Notes: a model not told the origin generated them from the letters alone. Numbered from the stretch's first letter, positions 1-6,996 are shown. The stretch is DNA of 19,028 nucleotides from Verrucomicrobiota bacterium (GCA_010025475.1 RGTE01000010.1:1-19028), one strand, 5' to 3'. Numbers and translations: made by a program.

Positions 1-1804
1 GTTCGGAAAGTGTCGGGCGGGGCGTGGCTGCTTTGAGGACGGCGGCCTGATCGGCGGCGGTGGCCTCGGGTTTGGCCTGGACCGGAGGTTGAGAGGCGGC
101 CTTCGCGACGGCAGCGGCGATCTGGGCCTCCTCAACCTCCGCCTTGTACTTCGCAAGGGCAGGAGGCAGTTCGAGACTTTCCCCGGAGGCAAAAGCAAGG
201 GCCCGATCCCCTAATCCCAACGATTTGGCGGCCTCGGGGAACTCTACCATGACCTTTTCGTATAGTTTGAGAGCTTCCTTGGCCTTGTCGTCCCGTCGGT
301 TCAATTCGGCCAGTTTCATCAAAAGGCGGAGGCGGTCACGAGGTTCCTTGTCGCCGATCAGATCGAGGGCCTGTTCGTAGAGCTGGGCGGCATCCTTTTT
401 TTCGTTGAGGTCCTTGTCGATGTCCGCCCCGCCTTCCAGGACGATTTCGTTCTTGGGAAAATCCTCCACGAGCTTGGCCACTGCCGCCTTGGTCTCCGCA
501 AGGGAGCCGGCATTGGCCAAGAGACGAACCTTGCGGAGGCGGAACCAGGGGAGGTCGGGCGAGTTGGAAGTCTGGGCAGCATCGAGGTTCTCATAGAAAT
601 TGCGGGGAAAGGGCCGGTACAAGGGATCGCCCACGAATGTGACCATCCAGGACAGGGCCAGCTGGGACTGGTAGGCGGCCTCGGCGAATGACAGGCCGGA
701 AAGCAGACCGCTGACGAAGAGGCTGATGTCCGGTGTGAAGCGGAGATAAGGCTCGTAGACGGCTCCCATCGTGGCCGTGGCGCCGTGGGAGAGGAGCGGC
801 CCAACCCAATTTTTTGTTTCCGAGCGGACGGTCTCGGCGCTGAAGGAGTGAATGTGGTAGGCGATGGCACCACGGCGGAAGCGAGCCGTGGGAAGTTCAA
901 AGGGGCCCTGAAAGTCCTGGGTGTACCAACCGGCGTAGAACGCGATCTGGTCCCAGGGGGCGTATTTGGGAGCGACTTCGGGACGCCGGTCGATTTCAAC
1001 CTCGAATCCGCGGGCCTGAAAGAGGAGGGCGGCCCGTTCGATCCAATCGTCACCCAGGCGGTACGGGTCATCCTTTTTTTCGATGGAACGAAGATCGAAA
1101 AAAGCGCGGCCGGTGAGCTCGGTTTTTTCCACCTCCACGGCGTCTTGGATCATGCGGCGGACGATGCCGGGCGAGGGGCCATCGAGGCGGGTGACCATGA
1201 TGAGATAATTGGCGAAAAAGGAGGTGAACGGGCGGATGCGTTTGTCGGCGAAGTAGGGGTTGGCAATGAGGCCGTAGAGGGGAAGGCCCTGGATGGGGAG
1301 AAGGGCGAGTTCCGAATCGACCGAGGCGGCGTTGGGGCGCAGCTGGCTCATCAGATTTTCCGGGGCGAGGATGGTGGGATCTTCGGCGATTTTGAGGGGC
1401 ATGCCGCGCATGAGGACCATGACCCAGATGGGGTTTTCCTTGGACTGCTGGACGGGGACGGTTCCTTCCAGGCCCAGCACAGGGTTAGGAAGGAAATTTT
1501 CCTCCCGTTTCATCCAGCCGCGGTTTTGGAAAAGCTCTTCGAGGGGTTTGCGGATGGTGGTCTCGAAATTGGCCCGGGTGATTTCCTCAGTCAGGGCACA
1601 GTTCAAGCCGATGACGCGGTCGGGGGGAATGGATCGGGCTTTGGCGTATGTTTCGGCAAGGGACGGCGAATCGGGATCGGCCTTGTTGAAAACCACCAAG
1701 GTGTGGCCGGCCAAATCGGGGAGGCCGGTTGGGGTCGGATCCGCCGCATGGATCCAGACATTCAACACCCATAGCGGAACCAACAGCTGGAGCAGACGGG
1801 GCAT
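1..1804 (-). CDS. TIGR03790-like secreted protein with TPR-like C-terminus (3' end outside window)
   Basis: The minus-strand frame is open from an ATG at 1804 to the window edge, giving 601 residues with no stop. The N-terminus is a signal peptide (hydrophobic LLQLLVPLWVLNVWIHA, likely cleaved before AD), so export is expected. The next part, with LVVFNKADPDS and a Y-A-K-A-R-x-I-P segment near residues 33-60, matches what I recall of the uncharacterised TIGR03790 family of Verrucomicrobia, Planctomycetes and Acidobacteria. From about residue 420 the sequence becomes helical and TPR-like (LAETKAAVAKLVEDF, AAQLYEQALDLI, EALKLYEKVMVEFP), then an Ala/Glu/Lys-rich stretch that may be a coiled coil or linker. 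It lies 38 bp downstream of the broken hydrolase gene on the same strand, so they may be cotranscribed. No biochemical function is known to me for this family. No clear Shine-Dalgarno precedes the ATG. Confidence 0.8.
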   Translation of the reverse strand, partial: MPRLLQLLVPLWVLNVWIHAADPTPTGLPDLAGHTLVVFNKADPDSPSLAETYAKARSIPPDRVIGLNCALTEEITRANFETTIRKPLEELFQNRGWMKREENFLPNPVLGLEGTVPVQQSKENPIWVMVLMRGMPLKIAEDPTILAPENLMSQLRPNAASVDSELALLPIQGLPLYGLIANPYFADKRIRPFTSFFANYLIMVTRLDGPSPGIVRRMIQDAVEVEKTELTGRAFFDLRSIEKKDDPYRLGDDWIERAALLFQARGFEVEIDRRPEVAPKYAPWDQIAFYAGWYTQDFQGPFELPTARFRRGAIAYHIHSFSAETVRSETKNWVGPLLSHGATATMGAVYEPYLRFTPDISLFVSGLLSGLSFAEAAYQSQLALSWMVTFVGDPLYRPFPRNFYENLDAAQTSNSPDLPWFRLRKVRLLANAGSLAETKAAVAKLVEDFPKNEIVLEGGADIDKDLNEKKDAAQLYEQALDLIGDKEPRDRLRLLMKLAELNRRDDKAKEALKLYEKVMVEFPEAAKSLGLGDRALAFASGESLELPPALAKYKAEVEEAQIAAAVAKAASQPPVQAKPEATAADQAAVLKAATPRPTLSE

Positions 1805-1842
1805 CGAGAAAGGGTAGGGAAAAAATAAGGGGGAGAGAAGAT

Positions 1843-2651
1843 TTACAGCTCAAGCTGAAGCCCGTCGTAAGCCAGCCGAACGTCCTTGGGTAGCGAGGTC
1901 TCCCGTTCGGCGTGGAGGGTAAGGTGGGTGAGATGCGTTAGCCATGTTTGCTTGGCGTGCACATCCTGGGCGACTTCAATGGCCTCAGCGATGGTCAGAT
2001 GGGTGCGACTTCAATGGCCTCAGCGATGGTCAGATGGGTGGGATGGGGGTCGTCGCGGAGACCGTCGATGATGAGGACAGGGATGTCGCGGAGGAGTTCA
2101 CGGACGGGGGCGGGAACGGCGGAGCAGTCGGGCAGATAGGCGGCGCGGGGACGCCCGTCCCGGTCGAGCCGGAAGCCGGTGGTGATGATGGCCCCATGGG
2201 GAACCGGGAGGGGTACAAAGGTGACCGGCCCCAGTTGAAAGGGGCCTTCGATGCGGTGGGGTTCCGGGCAGACATAGGCGGAGTTGCGGTGGTTGACGTC
2301 GAAAGCGTAGTCGAAGGCCTTGTGAAGTCGGGACAAGGTATAAGGATCGGCATAAATCGGGATACGGTTTCCGTTTTTGACCGAGTAGGTGCGAAGGTCG
2401 TCAAAGCCGGCGATATGGTCGGCGTGGCTGTGGGTGTAGATGGCGGCATCGAGGCGGGGAATGCCGGCCCGGAGGGCCTGGGACCGGAAATCCGGCGAGG
2501 TATCGATGACCACGCTGAGATTGTCGTCCTCCAGCCAAGCGGAGGAGCGGAAGCGGCGGTCCCGGGGGTCGGTGGAGGTGCAGACCCGGCAGTGACAGGC
2601 GAGCATGGGAACGCCTTGGGAGGTTCCGGTGCCGAGCAGGGTCAAGCGCAT
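1843..2651 (-). pseudogene. PhnP-like MBL-fold metal-dependent hydrolase, frameshifted by a 35-bp duplication
   Basis: From ATG 2651 the protein starts MRLTLLGTGTSQGVP, has a CHCRVC cluster (residues 19-24) and the metal-binding HSHADH motif (74-79). This is the PhnP / beta-lactamase-fold phosphodiesterase family, dinuclear-metal hydrolases that cleave cyclic phosphodiesters in characterised members. The intact frame ends prematurely at TGA 1995-1997 (218 aa). Directly downstream, in another frame, 1969-1843 encodes the expected family ending (TWLTHLTH, then LPKDVRLAYDGL) up to TAA 1843-1845. A perfect 35-bp tandem repeat (1970-2039) sits at the break; removing one copy restores a single 257-residue protein. 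The lost tail carries the THLTH histidines that in PhnP complete the active-site and structural zinc sites, so the 218-aa product is probably inactive. No phn genes are nearby, so the substrate is unknown. The gene diverges from recN. Confidence 0.88.
1970..2039. repeat. Perfect 35-bp tandem duplication (2 copies)
   Basis: Copies at 1970-2004 and 2005-2039 are identical; each starts gcgacttcaatggcctcagc and ends with cagatgggt. Because 35 is not a multiple of three, the second copy shifts the frame of the MBL-fold gene lying across it. The two frames on either side match exactly after deletion of 35 bases. Confidence 0.97.
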
Positions 2652-2678
2652 GGGAAGGTTAGGGTGGGGGAGGGGTGC

Positions 2679-2726
2679 GAAAGCGGAAAGCGGAAAGCGG
2701 AAAGCGGAAGCCGAAAAGCGGAAAAA
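2679..2726 (+). repeat. Heptanucleotide tandem repeat (GAAAGCG), 4 perfect copies plus degenerate copies
   Basis: Four perfect tandem copies of gaaagcg occupy 2679-2706, followed by degenerate units to 2726. The array fills much of the 117-bp divergent spacer between the MBL-fold gene and recN. Related sequence recurs in the same orientation at the 3' end of recN. It resembles in style the heptamer STRR repeats known from cyanobacteria; no function is visible. Confidence 0.85.
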
Positions 2727-2730
2727 TTCC

Positions 2731-2758
2731 CTATCTACTATCTCCCGACTCCCATCTA
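2731..2758 (+). repeat. Second heptanucleotide array (CTATCTA/C-like), 4 degenerate copies
   Basis: Read in sevens, the segment is ctatcta, ctatctc, ccgactc, ccatcta. It therefore has the same period as the adjacent GAAAGCG array but an unrelated unit. It ends 10 bases before the recN start codon, so it overlaps the place where a promoter end or ribosome-binding region would be. Confidence 0.65.
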
Positions 2759-2768
2759 CCTTTCGGGA

Positions 2769-4457
2769 ATGTTGCGGCGGTTGCGGATCAAAAATCTGGC
2801 GGTGGTTGAGGAGGTGGAATGGGAACTGGGCCAGGGGTTCAATGTGCTCACGGGAGAGACCGGAGCGGGAAAATCCATCCTCATCGATGCCTTCCTGCTT
2901 TTGCTGGGGGAACGGGCGGACAAAAGCCTCGTCAGGACGGGGGCGGAAGGGTGTGTGGTGGAGGGCGAGCTGGGCGGTGCGAAGGAATTTCAGTCCTGGT
3001 TGGAGGAAAAAGGGGTGGAGGCCGATGCGGATGGAACGTTGGTGATCAAGCGGCAGATCAGCTCCACGGGGACGGGTCGCCAGTTTCTCAACGGGTCGGC
3101 GGTGACCTTGGGGATCCTCAAGGAGTTGGGCGACCGGCTGGTGGATCTTCATGGGCCCCATGACCATCAAACCTTACTTTCCCCCTCCGCCCAGCGGTCG
3201 GCCTTGGACGGGTTTGGCGGATTCCAGAAAGAGGCGGAGACGGTGAGGGCGGCTTGGCGGAAAAAGAAAGAAGCTGAAACCAAGCTGGGGGAATTCCGCC
3301 AAAGGATGGCTGGAGCGGATGGAGCCACCCAAGAGCTCATCGATCATCAGGTGCGGGAATTGGAACAGGCCCAACTCCAACCCGGAGAGGACGTGGCATT
3401 GGAGAGGGATCATGCCGCGGCCGGTCACGGAAAACGTATCATCGAGCTGGCGGCGGAGGTGAACTCCCTCCTCGAGGGCGGCGAGGAAAATGCCTTGGGT
3501 TTCCTTGGTAAAACGCAGAAGGCCCTGACGGAATGGGAAAGGCTGGATGGGGCGGCGGGAGAGATGAGATCGAAAAATGAGGAGGTTGTGGAGGCCCTGC
3601 GTGACTTGTCCAGGGAAGCGGAGCGGCGGGCGGAGCAGGTGGGGCTCGATGCGGAGCGGTTGGCGGAGATGGAGCGGCGCCTGGATTTGGTGCTGGGCTT
3701 GAAAAAGAAATACGGGGGCAGCGTGGAGGCGGCGCTGCAGCGCCTGCAGGATCTCAAGAAAAGGCAAGCCGAGCTGGCGGATGCGGCCGGGACGGAAGCG
3801 AACCTGATTCGCGAAGTCGAGGCATCCGGCAAAGCGCTCACCCAAACCTGTGGAAAGTTGAGCGAGGGAAGAAAGAAAGCGGCTCCGCGTTTTGCCAAGG
3901 AGGTGACGGAGCAGTTAAGGGGGCTGGGATTTGCGCAAAGTCGTCTGGAGGCGGAGATACGACCGCAGGAGCCGGGACCGGATGGAGCAGACACCGTCGA
4001 GTTGCTATTTGCCCCGAACCCCGGGGAAAGTCCGCGCCCTTTGCGCTTGATCGCCTCGAGCGGGGAGATGGCCCGGGTGATGCTGGCCCTGAAGACCGTC
4101 CTCGCCGAGCGGGACGAGGTGCCGATCCTGATTTTCGACGAAGTGGATGCGAATGTGGGGGGGGAGACGGCGGTGGCGGTAGCGGAGCGATTGCGTGGGT
4201 TGGGAAGGAGTCACCAAGTGCTTTGCCTGACCCATCTGCCGGCGGTGGCGGCGGCCGCGGACGGGCATTTCGCGGTGGCCAAACGGGTGGAGAAAGGAAG
4301 AACCTTCGCCGAACTCCATCGGCTGGAGGGGGAAGAGCGGGAAAAAGAGCTGTCGAGGATGCTGGGGGGGGATGGGAAAGCGGCGAGGATGCTGGCGAAG
4401 GAGTTGCTGGAAAACGGAAATCGAAAAGCGGAAAGCGGAAAAAGCCCGAAGCGTTAG
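2769..4457 (+). CDS. recN: DNA repair ATPase RecN
   Basis: RecN is a cytoplasmic SMC-like ATPase recruited to double-strand breaks during recombinational repair. The product is 562 aa, close to the usual 550-560. The N-terminus MLRRLRIKNLAVVEEVEWEL is typical and leads into Walker A GETGAGKS (residues 29-36). A long coiled-coil-like middle rich in Glu, Lys and Ala follows. The C-terminal ATPase half has the ABC signature variant SSGEMARVMLALK (about 430-442) and Walker B VPILIFDEVDANVGG (451-465), then the LTHLPAVAA segment. ATG 2769 is chosen because family similarity begins there; the frame is open far upstream but that part is unlike RecN. The last 15 residues (from about ENGNRK) are encoded by heptamer repeat sequence and look like an acquired tail after the natural end MLAKELLE. 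Its stop overlaps that of the convergent SAM hydrolase gene. Confidence 0.96.
   Translation: MLRRLRIKNLAVVEEVEWELGQGFNVLTGETGAGKSILIDAFLLLLGERADKSLVRTGAEGCVVEGELGGAKEFQSWLEEKGVEADADGTLVIKRQISSTGTGRQFLNGSAVTLGILKELGDRLVDLHGPHDHQTLLSPSAQRSALDGFGGFQKEAETVRAAWRKKKEAETKLGEFRQRMAGADGATQELIDHQVRELEQAQLQPGEDVALERDHAAAGHGKRIIELAAEVNSLLEGGEENALGFLGKTQKALTEWERLDGAAGEMRSKNEEVVEALRDLSREAERRAEQVGLDAERLAEMERRLDLVLGLKKKYGGSVEAALQRLQDLKKRQAELADAAGTEANLIREVEASGKALTQTCGKLSEGRKKAAPRFAKEVTEQLRGLGFAQSRLEAEIRPQEPGPDGADTVELLFAPNPGESPRPLRLIASSGEMARVMLALKTVLAERDEVPILIFDEVDANVGGETAVAVAERLRGLGRSHQVLCLTHLPAVAAAADGHFAVAKRVEKGRTFAELHRLEGEEREKELSRMLGGDGKAARMLAKELLENGNRKAESGKSPKR
4413..4447 (+). repeat. GAAAGCG-type heptamer repeat inside the recN 3' end
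   Basis: The sequence has the units cggaaat, cgaaaag, cggaaag, cggaaaa, matching the heptamer family at 2679-2726 in unit and orientation. Here it is translated as the RecN tail (NGNRKAESGKSPKR). The repeat therefore seems to have invaded or expanded at the 3' end of the gene and moved its stop codon. Confidence 0.75.
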
Positions 4458-5317
4458 AATTTCAGGATGACGGGGTCGCCGGGGGCGATGCCGAGTTTTT
4501 TGGCGGCGCTGCCCTTGGAGACGGCGATTTCGAATTCCCCGTCACTGTTGATCAGGGCGAAAGGACGGTCATCAGGCGCCTCGGCGTAGGTGCGGAGAAA
4601 CGGAACCGGCACCGGCTTGCCTTTGATCGTGAGGTTGAGGAGCTGGCCGGCCTTGATCTTGGCCAGTTCCGATCCGGGGATGTTCGTGAGGATGTTGCCG
4701 TAGTGGTCGATGAAGAGAACCACCCCTTTGGCGAGGTTGGGCATGACGGTGGCTGTGTTCCGGGGAAGACGGAGGATCTTTTCCGCCTTGGGTCCGACGG
4801 TTTGGAGGGATTCTCCCTTGGCGAGATGGGCGGCGACCGGGGCGAAGATGTCGCGCCCGTGGAAAGTTGAAGAGGCCTCCCCGGGTAAAAAAAGATCTTT
4901 ATTTTCGATGGAATGAGCCTCGGTGAGGCCTTCGCGGGCGAGCACTTCGGTCAGAAGGCCGTTGTCCGGTGCGAGGTAGACCCGTCCCGTGCCGGTGCGA
5001 ACGGCGAGGGCGACTCGGTCCGATCCCACCCCGGGGTCGACGATGGCCACCACCACGGTGCCGGCCGGCAGGGTGCGGGCCGATTTGGCCAAAAGGTAGG
5101 AGGCCGCGGAGACGTCAAAGACCGAGCTGTCGTGGGAAAGATCGAGGAGTTCGGCGCCGGGATTCACGGTTTTCACGGCCCCCTTGAGCTGGCCCACGTA
5201 GGGGTCGTTGATTCCGAAGTCCGTGTAAAAGGCGACCAGGTTGGCCATCTTGGGACCAGATTGGCATCCGGCCAGCCAAGGGGAAAGCAGGGCGAGGAGA
5301 AGGAAAGAGGGGCGCAT
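4454..5317 (-). CDS. S-adenosyl-L-methionine hydrolase (adenosine-forming), DUF62 family, predicted lipoprotein
   Basis: The DUF62 / SAM hydroxide adenosyltransferase family (fluorinase/chlorinase superfamily) hydrolyses S-adenosylmethionine to adenosine and methionine. Family motifs are clear: FYTDFGINDPYVGQLKGAV (residues 30-48, with Asp33), VAIVDPGVGSDR, APDNGLL, FHGRDIFAPVAAHL, and C-terminal domain FIDHYGNILTNI and FALINSDGEFEIAV. Length is 287 aa, usual for the family plus an N-terminal extension. That extension is a lipoprotein signal: MRPSFLLLALLSPWLAGC, with lipobox LAGC and Cys18. An internal Met24 (MANLVAFYTDFG) would give a signal-less form. The ATG lies 2 nt after the stop of the RelE-like gene, so the two are almost certainly one transcript. 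The stop overlaps the recN stop by 4 nt, tail to tail. An extracytoplasmic SAM hydrolase is odd because SAM is cytoplasmic. Confidence 0.9.
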   Translation of the reverse strand: MRPSFLLLALLSPWLAGCQSGPKMANLVAFYTDFGINDPYVGQLKGAVKTVNPGAELLDLSHDSSVFDVSAASYLLAKSARTLPAGTVVVAIVDPGVGSDRVALAVRTGTGRVYLAPDNGLLTEVLAREGLTEAHSIENKDLFLPGEASSTFHGRDIFAPVAAHLAKGESLQTVGPKAEKILRLPRNTATVMPNLAKGVVLFIDHYGNILTNIPGSELAKIKAGQLLNLTIKGKPVPVPFLRTYAEAPDDRPFALINSDGEFEIAVSKGSAAKKLGIAPGDPVILKF

Positions 5318-5319
5318 GG

Positions 5320-5691
5320 TTATCTCGATTCCGAGGGTGAGGAGTGGGAGTCGATCAGTTCCCAGAACTTGGGGTTGCCCGCCAACTCCTCGTCTTCCGA
5401 GCCGGGAAGTTGTGAGCGAAAGGCGAAGTCTTTCAGGGAATTCTTGTGCAGGACACGGTGGATCACGAGGCCGGCCTGCTTCTGCTCAAAATAAATGCGG
5501 TAGTCGCCCGCCCGGTAACGGTAGAGGGTGCGGTCGGGACGCCGGACGGTGCCGAAACGATCGGGATGACGGGTCAGGAAGTCCGATGTCAGGACATCAA
5601 ACTCGCGCAGGACCTCAACCTGGAGGGGGGTGGGAAGTTGGCTGATTTCCGAAGAGCTGGCTGGGGTGAAAATAATCTGAAAGGCAGGCAC
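5320..5691 (-). CDS. RelE/ParE-like protein with C-terminal extension (no antitoxin seen)
   Basis: The 123-aa product begins FQIIFTP, has the helical segment SEISQLPTPLQVEVLREF, and carries LYRYRAGDYRIYFE (residues 57-70), the core strand pattern of RelE/ParE-superfamily mRNA interferase or gyrase toxins. After HRVLHKNSLKDF there is an extra stretch of about 30 residues (FRSQLP, NPKFWELID) beyond the usual RelE fold; I recall similar extended proteins as stable chromosomal genes in Verrucomicrobia. No small antitoxin gene lies before or after it. Instead it is followed after 2 nt by the SAM hydrolase gene. Start choice: GTG 5691 puts the protein start just before the family strand; an upstream ATG (5757) would add 22 residues including an LKLKLKLKL stretch made only of the hexamer repeat, which is less likely. 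Toxin activity is not established by the sequence. Confidence 0.72.
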   Translation of the reverse strand: MPAFQIIFTPASSSEISQLPTPLQVEVLREFDVLTSDFLTRHPDRFGTVRRPDRTLYRYRAGDYRIYFEQKQAGLVIHRVLHKNSLKDFAFRSQLPGSEDEELAGNPKFWELIDSHSSPSESR

Positions 5692-5697
5692 GGGGGA

Positions 5698-5725
5698 AAG
5701 TTTAAGTTTAAGTTTAAGTTTAAGT
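5698..5725 (+). repeat. Hexanucleotide microsatellite (AAGTTT)x4
   Basis: Four perfect copies of aagttt occupy 5698-5721, followed by aagtaag. The array sits 6 bp upstream of the RelE-like GTG on the minus strand, in the 134-bp divergent spacer toward nagZ. Copy-number change would alter promoter-to-start spacing or, if the upstream ATG is used, add or remove Leu-Lys pairs without shifting frame. Confidence 0.9.
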
Positions 5726-5811
5726 AAGCATGAAATTTGAGGAATTGGCCAAGGCAAGGAGCCCGGCGGCTGCTCGAGAGATTCCTGCCTGATCGACAGT
5801 TTTCAGCGTGC

Positions 5812-5819
5812 GGAGAGGG
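5812..5819 (+). promoter_or_regulatory. Candidate ribosome-binding site for nagZ-like gene
   Basis: The purine tract ggagaggg lies just upstream of GTG 5826 and decides for that start over GTG 5808, which has no comparable motif. Many other starts in the window lack such a motif. Confidence 0.45.
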
Positions 5820-5825
5820 CGAAGA

Positions 5826-6899
5826 GTGCATAAGCCAAAGGGGGTGAAGATCCATCCGGCTGGACGATTGGTTGTGATGGGGGTTCCTGGACCGGAACTG
5901 AATGACGGTTTACGGGACCTGATCCGGCGAATTCGGCCTGGCGGGTTTATTTATTTCACCCGGAATATGGCCGAGGCGGGGCAGTTTCATGCCCTCGTGC
6001 GGGAGTGTCGGGAGTTGGCCGGTCATCCGGTCATCCTGACAGTGGACCAGGAGGGGGGGCGAGTGAGCCGTTTGGCGGTGATGGGGGAGCGGCCCCCCAG
6101 CGGAGAGGATCTGGCTAAGGCTGGGAAGGTTGAGTGGTTTGGCGAGCATGGAAGGCTGACGGGGAAGGTCATGCAGGCGGTGGGTCTCAATCTCAACCTC
6201 GCGCCGGTTCTGGATTACGCTCCTCCGGAGCGCAAGGGGGTGGACAATTCGCTGGCAGGTCGTTGCTACGGCTCCAGTCCCGCTGAGGTGATCCTTAGGG
6301 CCCGAGCCTATTTGCGGGGGATGCAGCAGGAAGGGGTTGGCGGCACGGGGAAACACTTCCCCGGTTATACTTTTTGCGGTTTGGATCCGCACGGGGATTT
6401 GCCGTTGGTGGACCGGCCCAGGGAAAAAATCGAAGCGGAGGAGTTGGCGGTATTTCAGGAAGTGGGGAAGGAGTGTGATTCGATCATGGTGGGCCACGCC
6501 CAGTTTCCGGCCTGGGGGAAGGATTCGGGGCCGGCGAGTCTCAACCGGGACATCGTGACCGGGCTTTTGAAGGGAGCGATGGGTTACCAGGGGCTGGTGA
6601 TGACGGATGATCTGGAGATGGGGGCGATCGCCAACCGGTACGGGAGCGCCGAGGCCAGCCGGCGGGCGGTGCGGGCGGGGGAGGAGATCCTCCTGATTTG
6701 CCACAATCCCGCCTGTGCGGAGATCGCCCGGGATGCCTTGGCGGAGATGCCGGAAAGTGAGTGGAGACCGGCGGTAGAAAAAGTGGAAACGTTCAGCCGG
6801 AAGCTCAAGGAGCCGGTGGAGAAGTTTGACGCCAAATATTGGAAACAAGTAAATGAGGAGATCGCCGCGCTGAGAAAGAGAGTAACGGGTCAAAGGTAA
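5826..6899 (+). CDS. nagZ: Glycoside hydrolase family 3, beta-N-acetylhexosaminidase (NagZ-like)
   Basis: NagZ removes GlcNAc from anhydromuropeptides during peptidoglycan recycling in the cytoplasm; no signal peptide is visible here, in agreement. Using GTG 5826 the protein is 357 aa. Motifs: DQEGGRV (74-80), KHFPG (176-180) followed by the Asp-x-His dyad (Asp187, His189), and the nucleophile region TDDLEMGAI with Asp261. The loop between KHFPG and the dyad reads YTFCGL rather than the common HGDTxxD-type loop, so substrate preference could differ. Start choice: GTG 5826 has a ggagaggg sequence about 7-10 nt upstream; GTG 5808 is also in frame and would add MRRGRR. The gene diverges from the RelE-like gene and converges on truA. 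Confidence 0.87.
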   Translation: MHKPKGVKIHPAGRLVVMGVPGPELNDGLRDLIRRIRPGGFIYFTRNMAEAGQFHALVRECRELAGHPVILTVDQEGGRVSRLAVMGERPPSGEDLAKAGKVEWFGEHGRLTGKVMQAVGLNLNLAPVLDYAPPERKGVDNSLAGRCYGSSPAEVILRARAYLRGMQQEGVGGTGKHFPGYTFCGLDPHGDLPLVDRPREKIEAEELAVFQEVGKECDSIMVGHAQFPAWGKDSGPASLNRDIVTGLLKGAMGYQGLVMTDDLEMGAIANRYGSAEASRRAVRAGEEILLICHNPACAEIARDALAEMPESEWRPAVEKVETFSRKLKEPVEKFDAKYWKQVNEEIAALRKRVTGQR

Positions 6900-6915
6900 A
6901 ACCATTCCTTACCTT

Positions 6916-6937
6916 AGAGGCACAGAGGACGCGGAGG
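6916..6937 (+). repeat. Possible dispersed intergenic repeat (cacagaggacgcggagg type)
   Basis: The segment agaggcacagaggacgcgg followed by agg, in the nagZ/truA convergent spacer, resembles 'acagagg-acgcagagg' intergenic repeats I recall from Verrucomicrobia, Chlorobi and Planctomycetes. Only one copy is in this window, so its repeat nature is inferred. Confidence 0.35.
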
Positions 6938-6967
6938 GGGTTTTGGGGTTCCTGCGAGGAGGGGAAG

Positions 6968-6996
6968 CAACGGCCACGGCGGCGCGCGGCCCTACA
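6968..6996. repeat. REP-like imperfect hairpin in the nagZ/truA convergent spacer
   Basis: The arms ggccacg (6972-6978) and cgcggcc (6985-6991) pair with one mismatch around a 6-base loop, flanked by gcaac and ctaca. The motif resembles a dispersed palindromic repeat of the form ggccacg...cgtggccctac seen in Verrucomicrobia genomes. It lies between two convergent genes and could also act as a weak bidirectional terminator, although no T-run follows. Confidence 0.45.

Noticed and set aside
358..1071. 237-codon minus frame inside the TIGR03790-like gene
   Set aside because: Pro/Ser/Arg-rich shadow in a different frame of the same strand.
785..1774. Long plus-strand open frame (329 codons) opposite the TIGR03790-like gene
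   Set aside because: Composition is Gly/Asp/Glu-rich with no recognisable motif; it is the complement of a gene with a signal peptide and family similarity, as is common in GC-rich DNA.
2679..2758. CRISPR array
   Set aside because: Units are 7 bp with no spacers; this is a simple tandem repeat.
1944..2768. Upstream extension of the recN frame (275 codons)
   Set aside because: It is antisense to the MBL-fold gene and crosses the repeat arrays; RecN similarity begins sharply at MLRRLRIKNLAVVEE.
1995..3170. 391-codon minus frame covering the MBL gene and extending into recN
   Set aside because: Only the part from MRLTLLGTGTS (2651) is real; the rest is antisense to recN and low-complexity.
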